Source of the DNA: Burkholderiaceae bacterium
Lineage (GTDB): Bacteria; Pseudomonadota; Gammaproteobacteria; Burkholderiales; Burkholderiaceae
Direction: 5' to 3'
Length of the DNA: 20,451 nucleotides
Assembly: GCA_947470165.1 (NCBI GenBank)
Contig: CANISN010000007.1
Coordinates: 1 to 20,451 of the forward strand
The notes under the pieces are model-generated. The model saw only the letters and a list, made by a program, of their open reading frames with translations. It was not told the DNA's origin and made no database searches. Below are positions 1 to 7,348 of the stretch, one piece after another (position 1 is the first letter of the stretch; each line of letters begins with the position of its first letter). The translations under genes and the position numbers were made by a program.

Positions 1-474
1 ACGTTGACCTTCAGCATCTGCACTATTCACTGATTCTCCTCCACGCACTACATTAATAGCTGCTTCTAACGATTTACGATTTAAACCATTCTCGCGAGCA
101 ATCTTGCCGAACTCACCCTTATCATCAGCCACCACCAATAAGAACAGTTCACCTGCAATAAATTGATCATTGCGCTTATTAGCTTCTTTTTCACATAAAT
201 TTAGCCAGTTGTTTAAATCGCGACCAAGCTGCACTTCCCCGCTTGTACCCTGCACTTGAGGGAGGTTGCTAATCAGTTTCTCACTAGCCTTTTCCAAGCC
301 TGCTACATTAACGCCAGCCCGAGTAAGTAAACTCTTAGCGCCGCCATCGGAATCACGCAACATAGCTAGCAGCAGATGGGCTGGCTCGATATATTGATTG
401 TCTTTTGCTAAAGCAAGGCTTTGCGCCTCGCTGAGCGCTTCTTGAAATTTAGTAGTTAATTTATCGATTCTCAT
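1..474 (-). CDS. clpB: ClpB disaggregase, N-terminal part (cut by window edge)
   Basis: My reverse translation from the ATG at 474 gives 158 codons beginning MRIDKLTTKFQEAL and running off the window edge without a stop. It contains the Clp N-domain repeats: a first half with the IEPAHLLLAML type motif (about residues 29-39) and a second half with FIAGELFLLVV (about 108-118). This is the substrate-binding N domain of ClpB, the hexameric AAA+ chaperone that works with DnaK to resolubilise heat-aggregated proteins in the cytoplasm. The DKLT start and the second repeat fit ClpB better than ClpA or ClpC. The ATPase domains lie outside the window. An AGGG lies about 12 bases upstream of the start. 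A sigma-32 type promoter sits 50 to 78 bases upstream, which supports both the identity and heat-shock control. Confidence 0.93.
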   Translation of the reverse strand, partial: MRIDKLTTKFQEALSEAQSLALAKDNQYIEPAHLLLAMLRDSDGGAKSLLTRAGVNVAGLEKASEKLISNLPQVQGTSGEVQLGRDLNNWLNLCEKEANKRNDQFIAGELFLLVVADDKGEFGKIARENGLNRKSLEAAINVVRGGESVNSADAEGQR

Positions 475-524
475 CTTATAAGCCCTATCTAGCCCGTCTA
501 TTTACTTTCATTTATATCTATAGA

Positions 525-552
525 ATATAGGGGCATTCTTGTCAATTTCAAG
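525..552 (-). promoter_or_regulatory. Sigma-32 (heat-shock) type promoter of clpB
   Basis: Read on the minus strand, CTTGAA (552-547) is followed after 13 bases by CCCCTATAT (533-525). The RpoH consensus is CTTGAA, a 13-15 base spacer, and CCCCATnT, so the -35 is perfect and the -10 has about one mismatch. The predicted start of transcription would leave a leader of roughly 45 bases before the clpB ATG at 474. The opposite strand carries the small GIY-YIG gene 36 bases away. Confidence 0.75.
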
Positions 553-587
553 TGTGCTGAACCCCTTTTAAGCGAATTAATCTTATT

Positions 588-839
588 TTGATCTGGCTTG
601 TTTACCTCCTGGAGTGTGCTGATGGTAGCTATTACGCTGGCATTACGAATCGCCTAGAACATCGACTGGCAGCTCATAACTCAGGGGAAGGTGCTCGCTA
701 CACCAGAGCACGCAGACCAGTCATCCTCTTAGCAACACAAGAGCACCCCAATCGATCTGAAGCCTCTAAGGCTGAAGCAAGGCTAAAGAAATTACCTAGA
801 ACAGAAAAGCTAGGGTTTTTTAAGACTGAAGAAAAGTAA
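588..839 (+). CDS. Small GIY-YIG domain protein (YhbQ/UPF0213-like)
   Basis: This 83-residue protein is essentially one GIY-YIG nuclease fold. Visible marks are LVY and YYAG near residues 4-6 and 15-18 (the GIY and YIG strands), Arg26, His30, Tyr38, and a Glu63 in the helix motif AEARLKKL, which is the metal-binding Glu of the family. Stand-alone proteins of this size occur widely in proteobacteria and are presumed to cut or bind DNA, but their cellular role is unclear. The start must be non-ATG. TTG at 588 gives MIWLVYLLECADGS, matching the usual family N-terminus, and the reading frame meets a stop at 558 with no ATG between. It is divergent from clpB and convergent with moaE. Confidence 0.85.
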   Translation: MIWLVYLLECADGSYYAGITNRLEHRLAAHNSGEGARYTRARRPVILLATQEHPNRSEASKAEARLKKLPRTEKLGFFKTEEK

Positions 840-846
840 CTCGATT

Positions 847-868
847 CAGAACTAAGTTATTAGTTCTG
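847..868. terminator. Inverted repeat between convergent genes, overlapping the moaE stop
   Basis: CAGAACTAA (847-855) and TTAGTTCTG (860-868) are perfect 9-base complements around a 4-base loop. The right arm contains the moaE stop codon (860-862). It lies between the convergent GIY-YIG gene and moaE, so a shared terminator is the natural reading. Neither strand has a good U-tract right after the stem, so function is uncertain. Confidence 0.4.
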
Positions 869-1324
869 TTCCCAGCGCAACATTGCAGCATCGTCTGTTA
901 CGCGAGCATCAACCCAGCGAGAGCCCTGAGGAGTTTCTTCTTTTTTCCAAAATGGTGCTGCCGTTTTGAGATAGTCCATGATGAAATCACAAGCGGCAAA
1001 TGCTTCACCTCTATGAGCACTGGTAACAGCTACCAATACAATTTGGTCTTTGGGAAGAAGTGGGCCTACTCGATGAATAACCAAGGATTTATAAATGTCC
1101 CAACGGCCTCTGGCTTGCGTGATGATATCTTCCAAAGCTTTCTCGGTCATACCGGGATAGTGCTCTAGTGTCATACCCTTCACTTGGCTACCGTCATTCA
1201 TATCTCGCACAGTACCAACAAAAGTGACTATGGCACCTACACGAGGATCGTCTGTACGCAGCGCTTTGACCTCAGTTGTTAAATCGAAGTCCGCCTCTTG
1301 AATACGAACAAAATCATTCTGCAT
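860..1324 (-). CDS. moaE: Molybdopterin synthase catalytic subunit MoaE
   Basis: MoaE is the large subunit of molybdopterin synthase. With thiocarboxylated MoaD it inserts two sulfurs into precursor Z (cPMP) to make molybdopterin in the cytoplasm. The 154-residue length is normal. Family signatures are visible: FVGTVR (35-40), a HxxxM-type segment LEHYPGM (53-59), the SAHRGEAF motif (102-109) and the catalytic stretch YLKTAAPFWKKE, with Lys120 and Lys127 as the expected active-site lysines. It is the last gene of the minus-strand run. Its ATG is one base past the moaD stop, and its ribosome site lies inside the moaD Gly-Gly codons, so the two subunits should be translated in a coupled way. 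Confidence 0.96.
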   Translation of the reverse strand: MQNDFVRIQEADFDLTTEVKALRTDDPRVGAIVTFVGTVRDMNDGSQVKGMTLEHYPGMTEKALEDIITQARGRWDIYKSLVIHRVGPLLPKDQIVLVAVTSAHRGEAFAACDFIMDYLKTAAPFWKKEETPQGSRWVDARVTDDAAMLRWEQN

Positions 1325-1325
1325 T

Positions 1326-1583
1326 CTAACCTCCAGTCACTGGAGGAAAGAAAGCCACTTCAGCGCCCTCTACTAAAGAAGTAGAGTCTTTGACCATCTC
1401 TTGATTCAGTGCGCAACGAATGACCTTATTACTTGCCAACACTTCAGCCCAAGGTTTGCCACGTTCTATGAGATGAACCCTTAAATCGGCAATCGTTTTT
1501 ACTTCAGATGGCGTGATGATGCTCTCACCAGAAAGCCCAAGGCCTTCACGGAGTGAGGCAAAGAATCGTAATTCGAGTTTCAT
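1326..1583 (-). CDS. moaD: Molybdopterin synthase sulfur-carrier subunit MoaD
   Basis: MoaD is a ubiquitin-fold sulfur carrier whose C-terminal Gly-Gly is adenylated and converted to a thiocarboxylate, then donates sulfur inside MoaE. Here the protein ends VTGG followed at once by the stop, as required. I start it at the ATG at 1583 (MKLELRFFASL, 85 residues), which matches the family N-terminus. A TTG at 1601 would add six residues (MDYDFH) that the family does not have. Neither start has a clear Shine-Dalgarno. The frame opens right after the moeA stop, so translation is probably coupled to moeA. Confidence 0.93.
   Translation of the reverse strand: MKLELRFFASLREGLGLSGESIITPSEVKTIADLRVHLIERGKPWAEVLASNKVIRCALNQEMVKDSTSLVEGAEVAFFPPVTGG
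1329..1334 (-). promoter_or_regulatory. Shine-Dalgarno of moaE formed by the MoaD Gly-Gly codons
   Basis: The minus strand reads GGA GGT TAG A ATG. GGAGGT encodes the last two glycines of MoaD and is at the same time a full consensus ribosome site, five bases from the moaE ATG at 1324. The moaD stop TAG lies in the spacer. Confidence 0.85.
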
Positions 1584-1601
1584 ATGAAAATCGTAATCCA
1601 A

Positions 1602-2852
1602 TTAGGAGAGGAGCGCATTAAACGGGATGTACTTCACAATATCACCAGATTTAATGGGTTGACCAGGCGGGCAATCGACTAAGCCATCCCCCCAAGAGGC
1701 ACTAGTCAGCACCCCAGAGCTTTGATTTGGAAATAGATCTAAACCACCTTGGGCATTAATCTTGACGCGGAGGAATTCATTACGGCGATCGGCTTTGAGC
1801 CAATCAAAGTCAGCTCGCATTGGATAGGATTGCGGAGTATTTGCGTCTCGCCCTTGAAGTTTAAGGATAAAGGGTCTTACAAACAATAAGAAGGTAACAA
1901 AGCTCGAGACTGGATTACCAGGCAAACCCATAAACCATGCTTCACCCTGACTAGATTGACTAGATTCATCCGACCTGCGAACAGCACCAAATGCTAGAGG
2001 CTTGCCAGGTTTAATCGCAATTTGCCACAGGTCCAAGCGCCCTTCCGCAGTCACTGCAGGTTTGATGTGGTCCTCTTCGCCCACTGAGACACCACCTGAA
2101 GTAATAATGAGGTCATGGTCTTTACTAGCTTTGCGCAAAGTCTCTCTCGTAGCATGGAGATTATCAGGAACAATCCCAAAATCAGTAGCGTCACAACCCA
2201 AAGATTTGAGACAAGCCAACAAGGTATCGCGATTGGAGTTATAAATGCCACCAGGCTTAAGTGGTTCACCAGGAAGAGATAACTCATCGCCAGTGAAAAA
2301 TGCAGCAACCTTTACTCTACGCTTGACATTTAAGTGCGTTAAGCCAGCAGAGGCGGCAACGCCTAATTCTTGGGGGCGTAAGAAAGTACCAGCCCTTAAT
2401 GCAGTCTTGCCAGCCGTGAGATCCTCACCCCGCCTACGAATCCATTGACTGACTACTGGAACGATATTAACTTGCACCTGATCGGTTGATCCGACTGGGA
2501 TATTACAATCCTCTTGCATCACTACCGCATCAGCACCTACAGGCACTGGGGCGCCAGTAAATATTCTGGCTGCAGTTCCAGGCTCTAAGGTCGTACCGAC
2601 AGACCCTGCCGGAATGCGCTGGGCAATCTTCAGAACACTTCCTGAATTTTGGGTATCCGCAGTTCTTACTGCATAGCCATCCATAGAGGTGTTATCCATC
2701 GGCGGCACATCTACCAAGCTATTCACATTCTCGGCAAGGATCCGGCCCAAGGCAGCCTGCATAGGAAGGTTCTCACTCTCACCCACAGGCTGTGCGTGTG
2801 AAAGCAAATGATCTAAGGCCTGCTGAGCAGTCAACATTGGAGGCTTAGTCAT
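1602..2852 (-). CDS. moeA: Molybdopterin molybdenumtransferase MoeA
   Basis: MoeA inserts molybdate into adenylylated molybdopterin, the last common step of molybdenum cofactor synthesis. The 416 residues cover the usual four-domain protein. Visible signatures are PMDNTSMDGYA (about 50-60), the APVPVGADAVVMQED segment (about 101-115), TGDEL (about 187-191), the MoCF-type loop TSGGVSVGEEDHI (about 251-263) and GLPGNPVSSFVTF (about 314-326). The stop TAA abuts the moaD frame and the start lies 23 bases after thrC. The gene has a weak ribosome site. Finding moeA, moaD and moaE together supports a complete late cofactor pathway, but moaA, moaB/mog and moaC are not here. Confidence 0.95.
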   Translation of the reverse strand: MTKPPMLTAQQALDHLLSHAQPVGESENLPMQAALGRILAENVNSLVDVPPMDNTSMDGYAVRTADTQNSGSVLKIAQRIPAGSVGTTLEPGTAARIFTGAPVPVGADAVVMQEDCNIPVGSTDQVQVNIVPVVSQWIRRRGEDLTAGKTALRAGTFLRPQELGVAASAGLTHLNVKRRVKVAAFFTGDELSLPGEPLKPGGIYNSNRDTLLACLKSLGCDATDFGIVPDNLHATRETLRKASKDHDLIITSGGVSVGEEDHIKPAVTAEGRLDLWQIAIKPGKPLAFGAVRRSDESSQSSQGEAWFMGLPGNPVSSFVTFLLFVRPFILKLQGRDANTPQSYPMRADFDWLKADRRNEFLRVKINAQGGLDLFPNQSSGVLTSASWGDGLVDCPPGQPIKSGDIVKYIPFNALLS

Positions 2853-2875
2853 TGTGGATTGATCTTGTGGGCGTC

Positions 2876-4318
2876 TTAACTAAGATGCGTTGTGATAAAT
2901 GCTTTGACTTGATTGACATCCGCATCGATATTTTCAACACGCTGTGGCAAAGACTTAATATTTTTGAATGCTGCTGGGCACTCTGCGGGGCGACCTAGTG
3001 CCACTTCAATTGTTTCTTCAAACTTAATCGGCAATGCGGTCTCAAGCACTAGCATCGGTATTCCTGCCTGTAAATGCTCTCGCGCCACTTTCACACCATC
3101 GGCTGTATGCGTATCAATCATCACGCCATATTCCCCATCAATATTACGGATTGTCTCTAAGCGATTTTGATGAGTGCTGCGTCCAGACTGAAAGCCATAT
3201 TTGCCCATCTCTTTAAAGATCGCTTCTTTAGAAATATCAAATCCACCCGCCTCATCTACCTGCTTAAACATTGCTGCAGTGGCTTTACCATCTTGACCCA
3301 TCAGGTCAAAGACAAAGCGCTCAAAGTTACTGGCTTTAGAGATATCCATGGAGGGGCTCGAGGTATGCAAAGTCTCAGTAGATTTACGCGCACGATACAC
3401 GCCAGTGCGGAAGAACTCATCGAGAACATCATTCTCATTGGTGGCGGCAATTAAATGCGCAATCGGCAATCCCATCATACGGGCAATATGGCCAGCGCAG
3501 ATATTTCCAAAATTACCCGATGGAACAGTAAAGGAAACTTTCTCAGAGCTCGATTTAGTTGCTAGTAAATAACCTTGGAAGTAATAAACCACCTGAGCAA
3601 CCACACGACCCCAGTTGATCGAGTTCACGGTACCGATTTGGTGCTTGGCTTTAAAACTATGATCATTACTCACTGCCTTCACAATATCCTGGCAATCATC
3701 AAACACACCCGCTACTGCCAAGTTAAAGATATTAGGGTCTTGCAAAGAATACATTTGCGCAGACTGAAAGGAACTCATCTTGCCCCGTGGTGAGAGCATG
3801 AAAACCTTAACGCCTTCTTTGCCGCGCATAGCGTACTCAGCAGCACTACCAGTATCGCCAGAAGTCGCGCCCAAAATATTGAGCTGTTGACCTTTTTTCT
3901 GGAGTGCGTATTCAAAGAGATTGCCAAGCAATTGCATCGCCATGTCTTTGAATGCTAGTGTTGGGCCATTTGAGAGACTCAAGAGGGCAATACGCGTGCC
4001 CTGCTCTTCACCTAACCAATGTAATGGCGTAATGTCATTAGCATTATCTTGAGGACGACCGTTGCAATAGACTTGCTCTGTATACGTCTTGCGTAATAAG
4101 GCTCGCAAATCTGCTGCAGGAATATCGTCGCAATACAAACTCAGGACTTCATAAGCAAGATCGGCGTAAGACAAACCACGCCATGAATCCAACTGCGCTT
4201 TACTAATCTGGGGATACTCAGTCGGCAGGTATAAGCCACCATCAGGGGCCAAGCCGCCAAGCAAAATTTCTAGAAAGGATTGCTGTGGGCTATTGCCCCG
4301 AGTCGATTGGTAACGCAT
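2876..4318 (-). CDS. thrC: Threonine synthase
   Basis: This pyridoxal-phosphate enzyme converts O-phosphohomoserine to threonine. The N-terminus MRYQSTRGN and the LAPDGGLYLP segment (23-32) are typical. SNGPTLAFKDMAMQ (116-129) holds the cofactor lysine, Lys124, and ATSGDTGSAA (151-160) is the phosphate-binding loop. At 480 residues it belongs to the longer proteobacterial class with an extended C-terminus, not the short plant/archaeal type. It begins six bases after the hom stop, so the two consecutive threonine-branch enzymes are in one operon. The kinase step (thrB) between them is not in the window. Confidence 0.96.
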   Translation of the reverse strand: MRYQSTRGNSPQQSFLEILLGGLAPDGGLYLPTEYPQISKAQLDSWRGLSYADLAYEVLSLYCDDIPAADLRALLRKTYTEQVYCNGRPQDNANDITPLHWLGEEQGTRIALLSLSNGPTLAFKDMAMQLLGNLFEYALQKKGQQLNILGATSGDTGSAAEYAMRGKEGVKVFMLSPRGKMSSFQSAQMYSLQDPNIFNLAVAGVFDDCQDIVKAVSNDHSFKAKHQIGTVNSINWGRVVAQVVYYFQGYLLATKSSSEKVSFTVPSGNFGNICAGHIARMMGLPIAHLIAATNENDVLDEFFRTGVYRARKSTETLHTSSPSMDISKASNFERFVFDLMGQDGKATAAMFKQVDEAGGFDISKEAIFKEMGKYGFQSGRSTHQNRLETIRNIDGEYGVMIDTHTADGVKVAREHLQAGIPMLVLETALPIKFEETIEVALGRPAECPAAFKNIKSLPQRVENIDADVNQVKAFITTHLS

Positions 4319-4324
4319 CTGGTA

Positions 4325-5635
4325 TCAGGAGAGATTTTCTAAGCGGATCTTTACAACTTCACCAGCGACAGTTTTCAGATTCTGGATTTCTTCAATGGCT
4401 GCCAGCATGAGCTTTTCTTTAGTCTCATGAGTTAGGGCAACTAAATCCGTTTGACTCTCACCCTCATCTGCCTCTTTTTGTAGGAGTGCATCAATCGAAA
4501 TGTGATGAGCGGCTAAGATCTTAGTAATATCTGCTAGCACACCAGCTTGATCAGCTACACGCAAACGCAAGTAATAACTGGTGGTAATTTCCCCTATAGG
4601 CAACACAGCGATATCGCGCACTGCATCTGGCTGGAATGCTAAGTATGGAACCCTGTTCTCAGGGCTCGCGCCCAATAAACGAGCGATATCTACTAAGTCA
4701 GCAATGACTGCTGAAGCAGTTGGCTCAGAGCCTGCACCTTTACCGTAATACAGCGTAGTACCGACAGCATCGCCAAATACCTGAACGGCATTCATGGCAC
4801 CCTCTACGTTTGCAATCAAACGCTTAGTCGGAATCAATGTCGGATGAACACGCAACTCAACACCAGTAGTCGTTTTTTTGGCAATGCCCAGTAACTTAAT
4901 GCGATAACCTAGCTGCTCTGCATATTTAATGTCAATTGCATCTAACTTGGTAATGCCTTCAACGTGCGCTTTTTCAAACTGCATGGGAATACCAAAGGCA
5001 ATCGCGCTCATGATGGTTGCTTTGTGAGCAGCATCTACACCTTCAATATCAAACGTCGGATCTGCTTCTGCGTAGCCTAAGCGTTGGGCTTCCTTTAAGA
5101 CAGTCGCAAAGTCTAAGCCCTTGTCGCGCATCTCAGAAAGAATGAAGTTGGTCGTACCGTTAATGATGCCGGCGATCCACTCGATATGGTTCGCAGTCAA
5201 GCCTTCACGCAAAGCCTTGATGATCGGAATGCCGCCAGCAACGGCTGCCTCAAATGCCACCATCACTCCTTTTTTATGGGCAGCTTTAAATATCTCATTG
5301 CCATGAACAGCGATCAAAGCCTTGTTGGCTGTAACGACGTGCTTACCAGCAGCAATTGCCTCAAGCACCAATTCTTTAGCAATACCATAACCACCAATTA
5401 ACTCCACTACGATATCAATCTCAGGATTATTGATCACCGCCCGAGCATCACTCACTACCTGAGCGCGGTCTTTAACCAATTCTTTGGCGCGCTCTACATT
5501 AAGATCGGCAACCGTATGAATACGGATACCGCGACCAGCACGACGAGTAATTTCGTCTTGATTACGTTCGAGAACAGTGAATACACCGCCACCCACAGTG
5601 CCAATACCTAATAGACCAACTTGAATCGGTTTCAT
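4325..5635 (-). CDS. hom: Homoserine dehydrogenase
   Basis: This is the NAD(P)-dependent reduction of aspartate semialdehyde to homoserine, the branch point to threonine and methionine. A Rossmann nucleotide-binding loop GIGTVGGGV sits at residues 10-18. The catalytic domain includes the GGIPIIKALREGL and IIINGTTN-like segment (IAGIINGTTNFIL) and AEADPTFDIEG. The C-terminal part from about residue 350 (YYLRLRVADQAGVLADI) is an ACT domain, which points to feedback inhibition by threonine. It is monofunctional, not fused to aspartate kinase. Its ATG overlaps the stop of the upstream aminotransferase by four bases (ATGA at 5632-5635), so translation is coupled. Confidence 0.96.
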   Translation of the reverse strand: MKPIQVGLLGIGTVGGGVFTVLERNQDEITRRAGRGIRIHTVADLNVERAKELVKDRAQVVSDARAVINNPEIDIVVELIGGYGIAKELVLEAIAAGKHVVTANKALIAVHGNEIFKAAHKKGVMVAFEAAVAGGIPIIKALREGLTANHIEWIAGIINGTTNFILSEMRDKGLDFATVLKEAQRLGYAEADPTFDIEGVDAAHKATIMSAIAFGIPMQFEKAHVEGITKLDAIDIKYAEQLGYRIKLLGIAKKTTTGVELRVHPTLIPTKRLIANVEGAMNAVQVFGDAVGTTLYYGKGAGSEPTASAVIADLVDIARLLGASPENRVPYLAFQPDAVRDIAVLPIGEITTSYYLRLRVADQAGVLADITKILAAHHISIDALLQKEADEGESQTDLVALTHETKEKLMLAAIEEIQNLKTVAGEVVKIRLENLS

Positions 5636-6891
5636 GATGCCTTTGTTGCTGTTGAATTAGCCGCTTTACGACCATGTTTTTGACGATAACGCTCCAGAAA
5701 ACGCGCAAGACGATTGATCGCCTCCTTGAGGACATCCTCATGAGGTAGGAATACCAGGCGGAAGTGATCTGATTTACCCCAGTTGAAGCCGGAGCCTTGC
5801 ACCAGCAATACTTTTTCTTCCCTCAGTAAATCAGCCACAAATTGCTGATCATCTTCGATTGGGTACATCTCGGAATCAAGTTTTGGAAATAAGTACAAAG
5901 CAGACTTTGGCTTAACGCAAGTCACACCAGGAATTGCTGTAATCATTGTCCAAGCAAGTTCACGCTGTTTAGCCAAACGTCCGCCTTCCGCCACCAAGTC
6001 ATTAATACTTTGATAGCCACCTAAGGCTGTTTGTATAGCGTATTGACCTGGAACGTTAGCGCACAGACGCATGGATGACAGCATATTGAGACCTTCGATG
6101 TAATCTCGAATCATCTCTTTATCACCTGAAACTACCATCCAGCCTGCGCGGTATCCACAAGAGCGGTAGTTCTTGGACAAACCATTAAAGGTAATGGTGA
6201 CAACATCAGTAGACAGAGATGCCAAGGAGATGTGCTTTTCCTGGTCATACAACATCTTGTCGTAAATCTCATCAGCAAACAGAATTAAGCCGTTTTCACG
6301 CGCAATGTTTGTGAGCTCGAGCAATACTTCTTTGGAATAAATCGCACCTGTTGGATTATTAGGGTTGATGACCACAATCGCTTTAGTGCGAGGTGTAATT
6401 TTTTTACGCAAATCCACTAAATCTGGTGCCCACTCTTTGGACTCATCACAAAGGTAATGCACTGGCGTGCCGCCGGATAAGCTCACCGCGGCTGTCCACA
6501 AAGGGTAGTCAGGGGCCGGCACCAAGACTTCATCTCCATTATTGAGTAATGCATTCATTGCCAAAACGATCAGCTCAGAAACGCCATTGCCAGTGTAGAT
6601 ATCATCCAAAGTAACACCTTGAATGCCTTTTTCTTGGCAATACTGCATGATTGCCTTACGCGCTGCGAAGATCCCTTTGGAATCAGAGTACGCTGAGGCA
6701 TTACCCAAATTACGAATCATGTCTAGTTGAATCTCTTCGGGGGGATCAAAACCAAAAACGCCCACATTACCGATGTTTAATTTGATGATTTTGTGGCCCT
6801 CCTCCTCCATGCGCTGAGCGAGCTCCAGCACGGGTCCGCGTATGTCATAACAGACGTGATTGAGTTTTTCGGACTTTAGGATCGGTTTCAC
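5632..6891 (-). CDS. alaA: PLP-dependent class I/II aminotransferase, AlaA-like
   Basis: This is a fold-type I aminotransferase of the AlaA (glutamate-pyruvate) group. The N-terminus through KLNHVCYDIRGPVLELA (9-25) and KLNIGNVGVFGFDPPEEI (37-54) closely follows that family. NPNNPTGAIY (176-185) and ADEIYDKMLYD (206-216) are the cofactor-contact motifs, and Lys240 in FNGLSKNYR is the Schiff-base lysine. AlaA makes alanine from pyruvate and glutamate. Placement directly upstream of hom and overlapping it suggests coordinated amino-acid supply, and a broader amino-donor range is possible. The start is GTG at 6891 with a weak ribosome site. The C-terminal tail, rich in Arg, Lys and Ala, is unlikely to matter for catalysis. 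Confidence 0.88.
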   Translation of the reverse strand: MKPILKSEKLNHVCYDIRGPVLELAQRMEEEGHKIIKLNIGNVGVFGFDPPEEIQLDMIRNLGNASAYSDSKGIFAARKAIMQYCQEKGIQGVTLDDIYTGNGVSELIVLAMNALLNNGDEVLVPAPDYPLWTAAVSLSGGTPVHYLCDESKEWAPDLVDLRKKITPRTKAIVVINPNNPTGAIYSKEVLLELTNIARENGLILFADEIYDKMLYDQEKHISLASLSTDVVTITFNGLSKNYRSCGYRAGWMVVSGDKEMIRDYIEGLNMLSSMRLCANVPGQYAIQTALGGYQSINDLVAEGGRLAKQRELAWTMITAIPGVTCVKPKSALYLFPKLDSEMYPIEDDQQFVADLLREEKVLLVQGSGFNWGKSDHFRLVFLPHEDVLKEAINRLARFLERYRQKHGRKAANSTATKAS

Positions 6892-6912
6892 AATAAATTA
6901 AAGGGTAAGTTC

Positions 6913-6944
6913 TTGAAATCTAGGAAAAAACAGCTGGCTATAAT
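6913..6944 (+). promoter_or_regulatory. Possible promoter of the Mth938-like/arn run
   Basis: A perfect TATAAT lies at 6939-6944, 26 bases before the GTG start. The best -35 candidate, TTGAAA at 6913-6918, is 20 bases away, longer than the optimal 17, so this promoter may need an activator or use the -10 mainly. It lies in the 79-base gap shared with the divergent alaA gene. No clear sensor-regulator site such as a PmrA box was recognised. Confidence 0.5.
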
Positions 6945-6970
6945 CTTCATAATTATGACAGAGAGTCCAT

Positions 6971-7348
6971 GTGAAGCTTCAATCTGACCCCCATTCCGGA
7001 ACCAATACCATCACGGGTTATGGCGATGGCTACGTAGAGATCAATAGAACTCCCTATAGTCACGCTGTTTTATTGAGCTCGGATGGTGCAATCCAAAAGT
7101 GGGGCGTTCAGTCCTTTGATGAGCTGAGTGCGGCAGATTTCAGTCAAATGGCTAGTCTCAAGCCCGAATTAATCATTATTGGGACTGGCAAGCGTCAGCG
7201 CTTCCCCAAGCCTGAGATCTTAAAAACATTGATCGCAGCCAAAATTGGCTTTGAGGTAATGGATTCTCAGGCAGCCTGTCGCACATACAACATTCTGGTA
7301 GGCGAGGGTCGCCAGGTCTTGTTAGCCCTGATCGTGGAAGCTGTCTAA
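6971..7348 (+). CDS. Mth938-like domain protein (DUF498/NDUFAF3-like)
   Basis: This 125-residue single-domain protein belongs to the Mth938/DUF498 family. Typical features are a central LIIIGTGKRQRFP segment (about 88-100), preceded by SAVLLSSDG-like SHAVLLSSDG (29-38) and a VMDSQAACRTYNILVGEGR stretch at the C-terminal side. Relatives include the human complex I assembly factor NDUFAF3. The bacterial function is not established. The start is GTG at 6971, since the ATG at 6969 is followed at once by TGA. Its stop overlaps the arnT start (TAATG at 7346-7350), so the two are translationally coupled. It leads the arn run, but nothing in the sequence ties it to lipid A chemistry. Confidence 0.85.
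   Translation: MKLQSDPHSGTNTITGYGDGYVEINRTPYSHAVLLSSDGAIQKWGVQSFDELSAADFSQMASLKPELIIIGTGKRQRFPKPEILKTLIAAKIGFEVMDSQAACRTYNILVGEGRQVLLALIVEAV

Noticed and set aside
1584..1601. TTG start for MoaD giving extra MDYDFH
   Set aside because: The family begins at the MKLELRFF-type strand; the extra residues have no counterpart and the TTG has no ribosome site.
2002..2448. Open frames on the plus strand across moeA
   Set aside because: They are opposite-strand shadows of an intact moeA with clear family motifs; their translations show no recognisable domain.
2913..3793. Several plus-strand open frames across thrC
   Set aside because: Overlap each other and a full-length thrC; no motif or start context, so taken as antisense shadows.
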